Assembly (NCBI GenBank): GCA_903901425.1
Contig: CAIURC010000011.1
Span: 1 to 48,084 of the forward strand
DNA: 48,084 nt
From: an uncultured Spartobacteria bacterium
GTDB taxonomy: Bacteria; Verrucomicrobiota; Verrucomicrobiia; Chthoniobacterales; Chthoniobacteraceae
Direction of reading: 5' to 3'
Shown here: one piece after another, positions 1-9,200 of the stretch
How the letters are laid out: each line of letters begins with the position of its first letter
How positions within the stretch are numbered: the stretch's first letter is position 1
Notes under the pieces: model-generated
Database searches by the model: none
Told to the model about the DNA's origin: nothing
What the model saw: only the letters and a program-made list of their open reading frames with translations
Made by a program: the position numbers and the translations under genes

Positions 1-624
1 CAATGCCTCGTAAACCGGCCAGAATGCGGAGGTGCCGTGCTTGAGGTTGAGTTGTTTAAAGTAATCCTGAGGTGTGACTTCGGGGACGGCTCCAAGTTGA
101 TGCCAGTCGAGGAGCATTTGTTCCCATTCGCGGTACCCTGCGGCCTTCCGGTTTCCCCAGTTCCTTGGTTTGGAAGGATCCTGCTTTTTTTCAAGCAGAG
201 TGCGTCCCTCGCGGGTGATGAGTTCCCCGCCCGGTCCGAAGACGAGCAACTGTGAGACACCGCCGCCGCGCAGTTCGTTCCAGAACGGCTCATGGCCCGG
301 GTCTTTTCCCTGGGCAATGGCGGGTGCGGGCAACTCGGGTTCCCGGTGTTTTCTGGATTGTTCGGAGCGGTCCCTGCGGAGGACGACGAACTGGAACTGG
401 GTGGAGTACTTGTCGCGGAAGGAGAGCAGGTGAGGTGCGAAGGATTTGCAAGGGCTGCACCAGCCGGCGTTGGTGTAGATAGCGGTGATCTTGTGCGGGG
501 CGACTCTGGTTTTTGGGGAGGTGCCTTTCTCAACAACGCCATTGAGGCGGTTGGGCCAGAAATTGCCGTCGGATGCGAGACAGGTGAGGGCAAGGAGCGG
601 GGTGAGGAACAGGGCGAGCTTCAT
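1..624 (-). CDS. Secreted thioredoxin-like protein (partial, C-terminus outside window)
   Basis: The reverse strand is open from an ATG at 624 to the left edge (208 codons), so the C-terminus is missing. Residues 1-18 form a signal peptide (MKLALFLTPLLALTCLAS). A thioredoxin-type active site follows: ITAIYTNAGWCSPCKSF, with Cys56 and Cys59 in a CxxC arrangement after a hydrophobic strand. The next segment (QFQFVVLRRDRS) fits the following beta strand of the fold. It is probably an extracytoplasmic thiol-disulfide protein, but the substrate cannot be inferred. The rest of the sequence (a Trp-rich tail) does not point to a known subfamily. No partner gene is visible on this strand upstream. Confidence 0.75.
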   Translation of the reverse strand, partial: MKLALFLTPLLALTCLASDGNFWPNRLNGVVEKGTSPKTRVAPHKITAIYTNAGWCSPCKSFAPHLLSFRDKYSTQFQFVVLRRDRSEQSRKHREPELPAPAIAQGKDPGHEPFWNELRGGGVSQLLVFGPGGELITREGRTLLEKKQDPSKPRNWGNRKAAGYREWEQMLLDWHQLGAVPEVTPQDYFKQLNLKHGTSAFWPVYEAL

Positions 625-1226
625 GGAGTTTGGGGGTGAAATTGGGGTGGTTTCGGGCGAGTCGAGGCCGGGGGGCGGTTTCCATGCGCCTCACGGTTGG
701 TGTCCGTGGGGTGCGTGTTTCTTCCATCGCCGCCGCCTGTGGCAGGAATTCCGCGGATTCATGAATGCCAAGAGGGTTCGGGAATGCTCTTGGGAGTGCA
801 TGGCTCGTGAGTGGGGTGGTGGAGTGAAATTCACCCGCTTTACTTCCTTTCAGCAGGGAACCCGCCAGATTTTAAAAACTTTATCGAAATTCTGCGGAAT
901 TCCTTCCTCGGTCGCTCCGATTTCTCTTTGAGCCACGCCCGAAGCCGCAGGGTTCTTCAATGGGAGCGTGCGCCTCAAGGAACCTGCATGGAACGGGTTT
1001 CAGCCGGGAAAGCGGGACCCGTTTTTTGGATTCAGTTCGGATTTTCGAGGCCGAGTCCCGGGCATGAAACTCGACAGCCTGAGAGTGCGAGCGTAGGTTC
1101 GCTGGTGTGCTGGAACCGAGTCGCTTGAGCGTTTCGGCGGAATCTGGTCTAATTCACCCCCCCCCGATTCCATCGCCTCCCTTTCAGGCAATCGTCGTCG
1201 TTGTTTGAGTCCCGAATCTGTACCGT
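625..1226. other. 600-bp intergenic region without a convincing gene
   Basis: This gap lies between divergently transcribed genes. The ORFs in it have no family resemblance, have low-complexity composition and overlap each other in several frames, so I call none. It holds a forward-strand terminator-like hairpin (992-1027) and a run of nine C (1157-1165), about 60 bases before the histidine kinase start. The promoters of both flanking genes must lie here, but I see no clear -35/-10 pair. Confidence 0.6.
992..1027 (+). terminator. Terminator-like hairpin with T6 tract and no upstream gene
   Basis: Arms AACGGGT (992-998) and ACCCGTT (1017-1023) are perfect complements around an 18-base interior, and the T run 1022-1027 follows directly. 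This is the form of a forward-strand intrinsic terminator. The only gene to its left is transcribed the other way, so it either ends an unrecognised small transcript from 625-990 or is fortuitous. The long interior loop weakens the case. Confidence 0.4.
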
Positions 1227-3542
1227 ATGCGTTCCGTGAGCGACAGGCGAGTGCAGGAGGAAAAGGGAGAATGTCCCGAAAACGCAATTTCGAGAGGAAT
1301 TAACGTTGGCGTTGAGGGATGGATTCGAGACGGGCGGCACGGGAGGTGGGGGAGGTCTCTTCTGGTCTTTGTTTTGGCGGGGGCAATTCTGTCCGGCGCA
1401 GCCATTGCGCAAACTGCACCTCCTCCGCCGCTGACTCAGCTCGCGGATCTCCAAAAGCTTGCCCGACGGGATGTGACGGAGCCCCAGGAGGTCCGGGTCC
1501 AAGGGGTTGTTTCCGTGCTGGAGGAGGGCTGGGGCAGGCCGCTCAAAGCCGGCGAAGTCCCGAAGTATTTTTACTTGGATGACGGCCTGGGCGCGATTTG
1601 GGCTGTGATCCGGTTTCCGAGCGAGGATTCGATCTATTCGGGTTCCAAGGAGGAGCTTCAAGCGTTGCGGCAGGGACAGGCGGTGGAGGTGGAAGGGGTT
1701 CTCTCCCCCGGTTTTTTTGCGCCGCGGCTTCGGGTGAGAAGGATCAAGGTGCTTGGGGAGTCGAGCCTGCCGACACCGATCCACCCGGGGCCTGGCGATC
1801 TTCGCAATGGTGCACTCCGGGCTCGGCGGATTCAGGTGAGAGGGGTGGTGCAGGAGATGACACCGGGGACAAACGGATCTCTTTGGGCGGCGAAAGTGGA
1901 GACGGAGTCGGGACCGGCATGGGTTTGGGTACCGAAGGCCAGTGGGTTGGGGCCTGACCAGCTGTTGGATGCGGAGGTGCGGGTCACCGGAGCGGCGGTG
2001 GTGCTCGCCAACTGGCGGAGGGAGTTTCTTTCGATGCGGATCATGCCTTCGACAGAAGCGGATTTTGTGCGGGAGAAAATGCCGCCCAAAGATCCGTTTT
2101 CGGCAGAGAAACTACCGTTGAACCATCTGGACACCTATGTGCCGGAGGGGCGACCAAGGCACCGTCGCCGGGTGGAGGGGGTTGTGACCTATCTGAGTCC
2201 TGAGTTTTTGGTTCTTCAGGATGCTGGATGTGCGGTCCGGGTGGGTTTGAATTCTGAGATTCCAGCGGGAGTGGAGGTGGGTGCGCGGGTGGAAGCGAGC
2301 GGGTTTATCACGGTTCAAAGACAGCAGGCGGATCTGGCGGGGGCGGTAGTGAGGCCCATCGGGGTTTCTGTGCGGGTGGAACCCGTCAGTGTGACGTTTG
2401 AGGACGTGCTGGCTGATTTCACCCGGCTGACATTCGGCCAGATCCTCCGACAACCCTCCGGATACGAGGGCCTTCTGGTCCGCATCGAAGGCAGGGTTTT
2501 GAGTCAACAGATCCGTTCTGATGGCGTGCAGGCTCTGGAACTGGACTGCGGGCAGTGGGTCACCACGGCTTTCCTGCGCGGACCCCGTGCATCCATCCCG
2601 ATCGACGCCCGGATTCAGGCAACCGGGGTTGCCGAATTGCGCTGGGTAATTGAACCGCGTTTCCCGCGTCCCACGCGGCTCGATCTTCTTGTGCGATCCC
2701 CCGGGGACTTGAGCGTGTTGGAGCAGCCGTCTTGGTGGACTCTCGCCAGGGTCCGGACCGCGGTTTGGGTGCTTTTGGGGTCCGCACTGGCCGTTCTGGC
2801 TTGGGGGTTCGCTCTCCGACGGCGGGTCCGGCAGAAAACCAAGGAGCTCGCGGAGGCCGTGCGGGAGCGCCGGGATGCTGCGATCGAGTTCAGCGCCGCT
2901 TTCCGGGAACGCTCCCGACTGGCAGCCAACCTGCATGATACCGTTTTGCAGGCGGTGACGGGCCTCAGCCTGCAGATCAAGGCGGGCGAAATGCGGGCGC
3001 ATCAGGCCGGGGATTCAGAAATGCAGCGAACGTTGGGTGTGGCATGGAAAATGGCCCAGAGCTGCCAGGAAGACCTTCGGAATTCTGTCTGGGCGCTGAA
3101 CGCGCTGCCGATGCGGGAGGCGACCTTGAGTGAGGCGCTGGAAAAACTGGGGCAACAAACTCTGCTGAGCCATGGCATTCCCGTCGAGGTGATCCAGGGC
3201 GAATCCTTGCCTTCGGTGGCTGATTTTGTAGCCGGAAACCTGCTGCTGCTGGTTCAGGAAGCCATCCATAATGCGGTGAAGCACGCGCGCCCCACTAGGA
3301 TCCGGGTCCGGGTGGAGGCCGGGGACTCGGGCCGGATTCTCTCGATCCGGGTTGAGGACGACGGCAGCGGGTTTGATTACGAGGGCGGCGCGGGTTCGCG
3401 TCCGGGTCATTTCGGAATCAGCGGGATGCAGGGTCGCGCCCAGCGGCTGAAGGGAAAAATTTCCATCCAGAGCCGGTTGGGAGCGGGAACTACGGTTTTG
3501 ATCGAGGTACCCCTCCATGAGTATGATGGAGCACTGGTATGA
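1227..3542 (+). CDS. Membrane sensor histidine kinase (HisKA_3/NarX-like) with OB-like repeats
   Basis: Autophosphorylating sensor kinase that should pass phosphate to the regulator encoded next. Order: a hydrophobic export segment (about residues 44-62), an extracytoplasmic region of about 440 residues, one membrane helix (about 509-527, AVWVLLGSALAVLAWGFAL), a charged linker, a HisKA_3 dimerisation box (RSRLAANLHDTVLQAV, phospho-acceptor His570) and an HATPase_c domain with the N box (QEAIHNAVKHA) and G boxes (DDGSGFD, GHFGISGMQ). The sensory part contains four segments centred on a VxxxGVV-like strand at about residues 91, 204, 317 and 419, resembling repeated OB-fold modules. The ATG at 1227 gives a long positively charged n-region and no better in-frame ATG precedes the signal, so the start is uncertain. 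The stop overlaps the next gene by 4 bases (ATGA). Confidence 0.88.
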   Translation: MRSVSDRRVQEEKGECPENAISRGINVGVEGWIRDGRHGRWGRSLLVFVLAGAILSGAAIAQTAPPPPLTQLADLQKLARRDVTEPQEVRVQGVVSVLEEGWGRPLKAGEVPKYFYLDDGLGAIWAVIRFPSEDSIYSGSKEELQALRQGQAVEVEGVLSPGFFAPRLRVRRIKVLGESSLPTPIHPGPGDLRNGALRARRIQVRGVVQEMTPGTNGSLWAAKVETESGPAWVWVPKASGLGPDQLLDAEVRVTGAAVVLANWRREFLSMRIMPSTEADFVREKMPPKDPFSAEKLPLNHLDTYVPEGRPRHRRRVEGVVTYLSPEFLVLQDAGCAVRVGLNSEIPAGVEVGARVEASGFITVQRQQADLAGAVVRPIGVSVRVEPVSVTFEDVLADFTRLTFGQILRQPSGYEGLLVRIEGRVLSQQIRSDGVQALELDCGQWVTTAFLRGPRASIPIDARIQATGVAELRWVIEPRFPRPTRLDLLVRSPGDLSVLEQPSWWTLARVRTAVWVLLGSALAVLAWGFALRRRVRQKTKELAEAVRERRDAAIEFSAAFRERSRLAANLHDTVLQAVTGLSLQIKAGEMRAHQAGDSEMQRTLGVAWKMAQSCQEDLRNSVWALNALPMREATLSEALEKLGQQTLLSHGIPVEVIQGESLPSVADFVAGNLLLLVQEAIHNAVKHARPTRIRVRVEAGDSGRILSIRVEDDGSGFDYEGGAGSRPGHFGISGMQGRAQRLKGKISIQSRLGAGTTVLIEVPLHEYDGALV

Positions 3543-4198
3543 ATGGCACCGATTCACCTCAGAATGTTCCGGACCGGCCCCGAAAGATCCGTCTGCTTCT
3601 GGTGGATGACCATGCGGTGATGCGGGTGGGATTGGAAAGCGTGTTGAACGCCCATCCCGCTTTTGAGGTGGTGGGGGGGGCGGCCGATGCCCAGAGCGCC
3701 GAACGGTTGCACCGCGAACTGAACCCCGATGTGACCCTTCTGGACATTCAAATGCCCGATCAGGACGGCATCGCCTGCTTGGAACGGATTTTGCAAGCGG
3801 CGTCGGGCAGCCGCATCGTGATGCTGACGTCCTCCGAGGCCGAGGAGGACATTTTCAGGGCGCTCCATGCAGGGGCCTTGGGGTATGTTTTAAAGACGGC
3901 GTGTCCCGAGGAATTGCTGGAGACGATCCGTGCGGTGCACGAGGGTCGGAGTGTGCTCAGCGCCGCTGTGCGGGCGCGGTTGGAAGAGCGGGAGGGGTCG
4001 ACGCTTCTCACCGCCCGCGAACTGGAGGTGCTTCAGTATGTGCGCAAGGGGCTTTCCAACGCCGAGATCGGCCGGTTTTTGAATGTGTCCATGCACACCG
4101 CAAAAGCCCATGTGGCTTCCGTTCTGAAAAAGCTCGATGCTACCGACCGCGCTGAGGCCGTGGGCCGGGCATTCGAACGCGGCATCCTCCGGCCATAG
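3539..4198 (+). CDS. NarL/FixJ-type response regulator
   Basis: DNA-binding output of the kinase encoded just upstream, with translationally coupled overlap (ATGA, 3539-3542). The receiver domain (about residues 16-135) shows the acidic pair DD23-24 in LLLVDDHAVMRVGLE, phospho-acceptor Asp69 in VTLLDIQMP and the conserved Lys in YVLKTACPEEL. The C-terminal LuxR-type helix-turn-helix reads LTARELEVLQYVRKGLSNAEIG followed by MHTAKAHVASVLKKLDA. Length (219 aa) is normal for the family. Target genes cannot be deduced from the window. Confidence 0.93.
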   Translation: MNGTDSPQNVPDRPRKIRLLLVDDHAVMRVGLESVLNAHPAFEVVGGAADAQSAERLHRELNPDVTLLDIQMPDQDGIACLERILQAASGSRIVMLTSSEAEEDIFRALHAGALGYVLKTACPEELLETIRAVHEGRSVLSAAVRARLEEREGSTLLTARELEVLQYVRKGLSNAEIGRFLNVSMHTAKAHVASVLKKLDATDRAEAVGRAFERGILRP

Positions 4199-4758
4199 AA
4201 AAAGGCCGTTGGATTAGACGCAAAGTGTTTTTTCGAGCGGTGCAGTGGGAACGCCGAGAGAGCGGCACAGGAGACGGAGGAGTGTGTGTGGGGCGATCCC
4301 AGAGTCCGAGAGAAATGGGGGCCGTGACCACGGTCAGCCTCCGTGGAGCTCCGTTCGAAGCTGCTGACAAGATCACAGCGTTGGGCCTGAGCCTGAGCGC
4401 CTCAGGGGGCATTTTTTGCCTCAGGGCGAAGCAGCGCGGCGAGGCAATGGGAGAGCTCCTGCGCAGGAAGACTAGCCCAGCCGGCGTTCCCGACCCCATT
4501 TCGGGTGCGGTGGAAGTCCTCGCCTGCATACCTCTTAAACAGCCGGCATCCCTTGCCAAAATGGAAAAGTGTTGTTGCACCGAGAACCATATGTTCCTGA
4601 ATCCGGCTCAGAGAAATGGATTTGATTTCCTCTGTCACCGGCCTGGATGGCAGGGGCCAGAATGGCACCACGACAGAGCTCCGCCCCAGATTTCAGGCGC
4701 AGTCTTTGTCAGAAATTCAGGCTGCTCTCCAGATGGGAAAACAATACCACACTAATAC
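4199..4758. other. 560-bp intergenic region without a convincing gene
   Basis: ORFs here (for example 4225-4755 forward) show no protein-like composition or family motif and I leave them out. A short hairpin CCTGAG-CGC-CTCAGG (4392-4406), followed after five bases by T6 (4412-4417), could be a weak forward terminator for the response regulator, but it sits nearly 200 bases past the stop. No RNA gene was recognised. Confidence 0.5.
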
Positions 4759-5916
4759 ATGAAACCACTGCTTCCATTGCTCGCCCTTGCTGTCTCTGCT
4801 TCCGCTGCTGCCCCAACCGGAATTCTCGCTAACCAAGGTAAACGCAAGCCGGTCGTTACGGTTGCAAACTCCTACTCGGAGAAAGTGGTCCGCACCTTTG
4901 CTGGCGATGCCGACTCAGGGCCAGTGTACGAGGTGCAACCGGGGGCCGAGAAAGTTTCGGCGAAAGTGGTGGCATTGCTCGAAGATGATTACGATTTTGG
5001 GGCCATTAACGCGGACACCGAAGTGGCATTGAGGGTTGGAGACTTCAGTTTTTCGGGAACCCTTGGCGAGGCAGGAAGCCGGAAGTTGCAAGCGACTGGA
5101 AACGCAATTTTTACGTTCAACCACCAGACGCCACTTCTCGATGCGGACGGTGGTGCCAAGGTGGACGGAGAAGGGAAGGAACTGTTTTCAGTGGTGAAAG
5201 TGGGGACATTGACTTGGGCATGGAGCGCAACCAGCAAAACGGTAACGGTGACGCTTGCTGTAGTGATTCCGGGCGGGGGACTGATAGACGTGGCAGGTGT
5301 AACCGGGATTGCCACAGCTTATTTTGGGCGGCTTGGCCAGCAGATCCCCCACGGCGGAGAACGCCGCTTTGCGAACCAAAACGAGGCGGGCGTCTCCATG
5401 CGGTTTGGACCAAGCGAGGGAACCCGGGATGCTTTTGTGACAGGAGTTACGAGGACCCGTCTAGTCAAGGTGCCTGGAGCGGAGGCACCTTATCTGACGA
5501 CAAGTGTTGTACTAGCGGGCGGCGCAGATACGCGGGGGCCGCAACTGGCCGTGCGCTTGCCAAAAAAGTGGGTGGAAGGTCTTGCGATTCCGGTCTTTGC
5601 AACGCTTTCAGATCGTCTGCCGCCTTCTTGGGATTCAGTGAGTCTGGACGATCCTCAGGCACCTGATGTGGCAGCACATCTTGGTGCTGTGCCCACGCAG
5701 GGCAGCGGTGCGTTTTTTACCTTAGATTACCGGACGGTTTACGGTCACGGCTTGCCGCTTGGCACACCAAAGGTGAATTCAAAGGGCGTGGGTTATCTGG
5801 GGGCCAATCCAACATTAGAGCCGGGGATGTATACACTCAGTTTCGTGGCTGTAGACTCTCAAGGAAACAGCACCACAGTGGTAAAAAGCGTCACGGTGGG
5901 AACTACTGCTCCATAG
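4759..5916 (+). CDS. Secreted protein of unknown function
   Basis: A 385-residue protein beginning with a clear signal peptide (MKPLLPLLALAVSASAAA). The rest is rich in short Val/Thr/Gly strands, suggesting an all-beta extracellular or periplasmic protein. The last about 90 residues end in a segment (MYTLSFVAVDSQGNST) that looks like the closing strands of an immunoglobulin-like domain. I see no catalytic motif, lipobox or anchor and do not recognise the family. It stands alone between two non-coding stretches, and the inverted repeats starting at 5931 follow its stop. Confidence 0.7.
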   Translation: MKPLLPLLALAVSASAAAPTGILANQGKRKPVVTVANSYSEKVVRTFAGDADSGPVYEVQPGAEKVSAKVVALLEDDYDFGAINADTEVALRVGDFSFSGTLGEAGSRKLQATGNAIFTFNHQTPLLDADGGAKVDGEGKELFSVVKVGTLTWAWSATSKTVTVTLAVVIPGGGLIDVAGVTGIATAYFGRLGQQIPHGGERRFANQNEAGVSMRFGPSEGTRDAFVTGVTRTRLVKVPGAEAPYLTTSVVLAGGADTRGPQLAVRLPKKWVEGLAIPVFATLSDRLPPSWDSVSLDDPQAPDVAAHLGAVPTQGSGAFFTLDYRTVYGHGLPLGTPKVNSKGVGYLGANPTLEPGMYTLSFVAVDSQGNSTTVVKSVTVGTTAP

Positions 5917-6223
5917 GGAACGAACAACATCGGACGTAAGCGTCCGCAGCCAAGGCCCCAAAATGGGGTGAACCCATCGCAGTTGTGATCGGGCAACTGC
6001 GGGAAAAACCGCGCTGGATGCCGCTTACGGAATTACACTTCCACGAAGGAGCAGAGCTGCTTGCGATCTGTCAATCAGCTGGAACGCGGAGCGCGTTCGA
6101 CCTTGGCAGGATCTGGGTAAGCACCTGCCGCGTGTCTTCGCGCGTCTGTTCTATGGAAGCCAGATTTCAGGCCTAAAAATCCGGGGAAAACAGTCGGGGT
6201 CAAAGGATACAACCACTCGCTCC
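5917..6223. repeat. Intergenic spacer with a cluster of inverted repeats (REP-like)
   Basis: Three perfect palindromic units and one weaker one lie between the convergent ends of the flanking genes: CGGACG-TAAG-CGTCCG (5931-5946), CCCC-AAAAT-GGGG (about 5957-5969), CGCAGTTG-TGATCGGG-CAACTGCG (5978-6001) and GAACGCG-GAG-CGCGTTC (6082-6098). None is followed by a T tract, so simple terminators are unlikely. The arrangement resembles repetitive extragenic palindromes; whether copies exist elsewhere in the genome cannot be seen here. A small forward ORF (5985-6176) runs through the repeats and is not credible as a gene. Confidence 0.55.
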
Positions 6224-9200
6224 TCACACCCTGTGCGCAGGCGGCTTCAACGCCCGCAACGCGTCCAGCAGTTTTCCGGTTTCTTTTTCCGGGTCATGCC
6301 ACCAGTCGGTGGACCAGATGCGGTGCAAGTTCCATCCAAGCCCCCCCAGGATTGCGGCGCGCAGTTTGTCACGATCGCGTGCGGTTGCGGCCCGGTGGTA
6401 GGTCGGGCCGTCGCATTCGACGCCAAGTAGGTAACGGCCGGGCCTCGCCGGATCCACAACGGCAAGATCAATGCGGTACCCGGAGCAACCAACGTGGTGG
6501 TGCACCGCGTAACCCGCCGCACGAATGCGGTTGGCGACCATTCCTTCAAACTCTGACACGGCATCCCCTGCAGCGGAAGCCAGGCCGTTGGCGGGCAAAG
6601 CCCGCGGTCCGCGGTCCGCATAGTCCAGGAAATGTTTGAGGTCGCGGACCCCTTGGGCGCGGGTGCGAGTCAGGTCGATCTGATCGGCGCGCAGTCCGCT
6701 GAAAACCAACAACTCGTGCTTGGCCCGGGTGATGGCCACGTTGAGCCGGCGTTCGCCGCCCTCGCGGTTGAGTGGGCCGAAATTCATCGCGACCCTTCCC
6801 GACTCGTCCGGCCCGTAGCAAATGGAAAAGAAAATCACATCGCGTTCGTCACCCTGCACATTCTCGAGGTTCTTCACAAAGACCGGTTCGCCTTCAACCG
6901 GTGGAGTGTCGCCAAAGTGGGTCTCGATTTCGGGGTATTTGCGCCGTTCCTCATCCAGCAGGTTTTCGACGAGGTGCTGCTGTGCTTGGCTGAATGTCAC
7001 CACGCCGAAGGAGCGCCGTGGGCCGTCTGCTGTCCGAAGCCGGGCCACGAGTTCGGACACGAGCGCCTTGGCTTCATCGGGATTGGTGCGGGAGTTGCCC
7101 TTGTCGTATCGGGCCCCGGGCAGGTGGTGGAAACGGACGCCGCCGTGGCCGGTCTCTGGGGAGGGAAAGGTCAGCAGATCGTTCTGGTAGTACTGCCTGT
7201 TGCTGAACGTGATGAGGGCCTCATGGCGGCTGCGGTAGTGCCATTGGAGGCGTTTGTGTCGCACCTGATGGCTCATCAATTCATCTAGCACGCTCTCCAG
7301 ATCCTGCTGCGTCTCGGGTGTCTCGGAGTCGCCTTCTTCGTCACTGGAGTTCATAAAGAAACTGGTGGGGGGGAGCTGTTTTGGGTCGCCAACCACCACC
7401 AGTTGTTTCCCGCGCGCAATGGCCCCCACGGCGTCCCACACGGGGATCTGCGATGCCTCGTCAAAAATCACGAGGTCAAAGGACTCGTGCGAGGCTTCGA
7501 GATACTGGGCAACAGAGAGCGGGCTCATGAGCACACAGGGTTTGAGCCGGGGAAGAAGCTTTGGGATGCCCGCGAGAAGCTTCCGCACAGGGATGTGCCG
7601 CATGCGTTTTCCCAGTTCTCGCCGGAGCAGACCCAGTTCGGCCTTGAGCACGTCACCGATGCCATGGTCCCGGGGAATCCCGGCCGCAAGTCGCGCCCGG
7701 ATGAGTTCGCGGGAAAGTGCGGACACCGTTTCGTCCAGAGTGCGAAACCGCTCGATCCGTTCGTTGTGTTCATGGCCAAAAAAGTCGCGGAGGAGCGGTT
7801 CGTGTTCGAGCAGGGCATGCAGCAGTGCCCTGCGGAAACTCCGTTCGAACAGGGACGGAACATCGAGCGTGGCGCCGTCGGCGGATTCGAGGGCGGCCAC
7901 CAGCGGATCCAGACCGGCGTCGATGGCCTCCTGGCGGGTTCTCTGCCATGAGCACCACTCGCGGATGTTGCGCCATGCAACGGGAAGGTGGTCTGTGAGG
8001 GAGCGAACGGCGGCAAAATAATCCGGAGCAGCCTCAATCGCTGCCCGGCGAAGCTTCACCTCGGCAGCGAAGCAGTCCAGGGCGGAATCAAAGCCCTGCA
8101 TGGTCTCCCGGTAACCCACGAGGCGGGTCCCCGAGGGTGTTGTCGAGGACCAAGCGTCCGGACCTTCGGTGAAAAGTGCGGACAAGAACTGCCGGAGTTG
8201 GCCAAGCCAGACGAGATTGTCGCCGGCAAAGGCAAACATGCTGGAGTGCAACGACTCACCCCATGCCCGGACACGAGCCAAGGATTCTGGAGTGGGTTCA
8301 CCATTGGCCCAGATCAGGCCGAGGACTGTGGATGCGGCTGGAGCGGCTGCAACCAGTTCGGCGTGGATGGTGCGGAGCCGGGGCGTGGCTTGAACGAACC
8401 ACTCCAGTGCGGCGGCCACAGCAGCAAGGTGATCGGGAGCCGTGTCGAGTTCTTCGCGATGCAATGCGGCGGAAACCGCCACAGGCTCATACGCGGCAAA
8501 AAATGGGCCGATGGCCTCCGTGAAGAGCGCGAGGGGATGGTCGGCGGGTGTTCCCGGGGTGCGATGTCGGCAGCCTTTCGCAAAAAGGTCTGCGATCAAC
8601 TGCCGGAGTGTGGCCAGCCAATCCGTGTGCTCCCCCGTGAGCACATTCAGTTGCTGATGCAGAAGTGCGCCCCAGTGGCGGACCGCAGCGAGACCGCCCG
8701 GGTCGGGCTCTCCTTGATTCCAGATCTGGCTGCCGAGCATGGCCTCCGCTTCGCTGCGCAAACCGGTCAGTTGTTCGGTCACAACGCGCAAGCGTTCCGC
8801 GGCGGCAAGGACGGTTTCCTCGGTGCCGGCCTCCGGAGGGCTCTGCTGGGTCCGCGCCTTGCGCAGAAGCCGGCGGACATGGCCGGTCCGGATCCATTTT
8901 ATGAGGAACCAAGCGCTGCGGCCGGTGTCCCATTTTTGCCTGAGTGTTTTGAGATCCAGCGCGAGGAGTCGGGATTCCTCATAGCCGGCGAGTTTGGCGC
9001 GCAGCTCAGCACGTTCTTTGGTCAATGCAATCCAGAGGTCGAAGCGGTCCACCCATCCAAGCCATGGCGTGGTTGCAAACGCCGAAGGTAACGGGGGTGC
9101 GCAGGCGAGGCTGTCGGCAAGAGCGAGCATCTGGCCAATCTCGGTGCGCGTGGAGGTGGCGCGTGGGTGTTTGAGCCACAGGCGCATTGCGCGTTCTGTC

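Noticed and set aside
485-1128. Overlapping forward ORFs in the left intergenic region
   Set aside because: Overlap of the thioredoxin-like gene in one case, low complexity and no recognisable domains.
4225-4755. 176-codon forward ORF upstream of the secreted protein
   Set aside because: No family motif, no ribosome-binding site and unnatural composition; other frames are equally open.
5985-6176. 63-codon ORF in the palindrome spacer
   Set aside because: Runs through the inverted repeats and shows no protein-like pattern.
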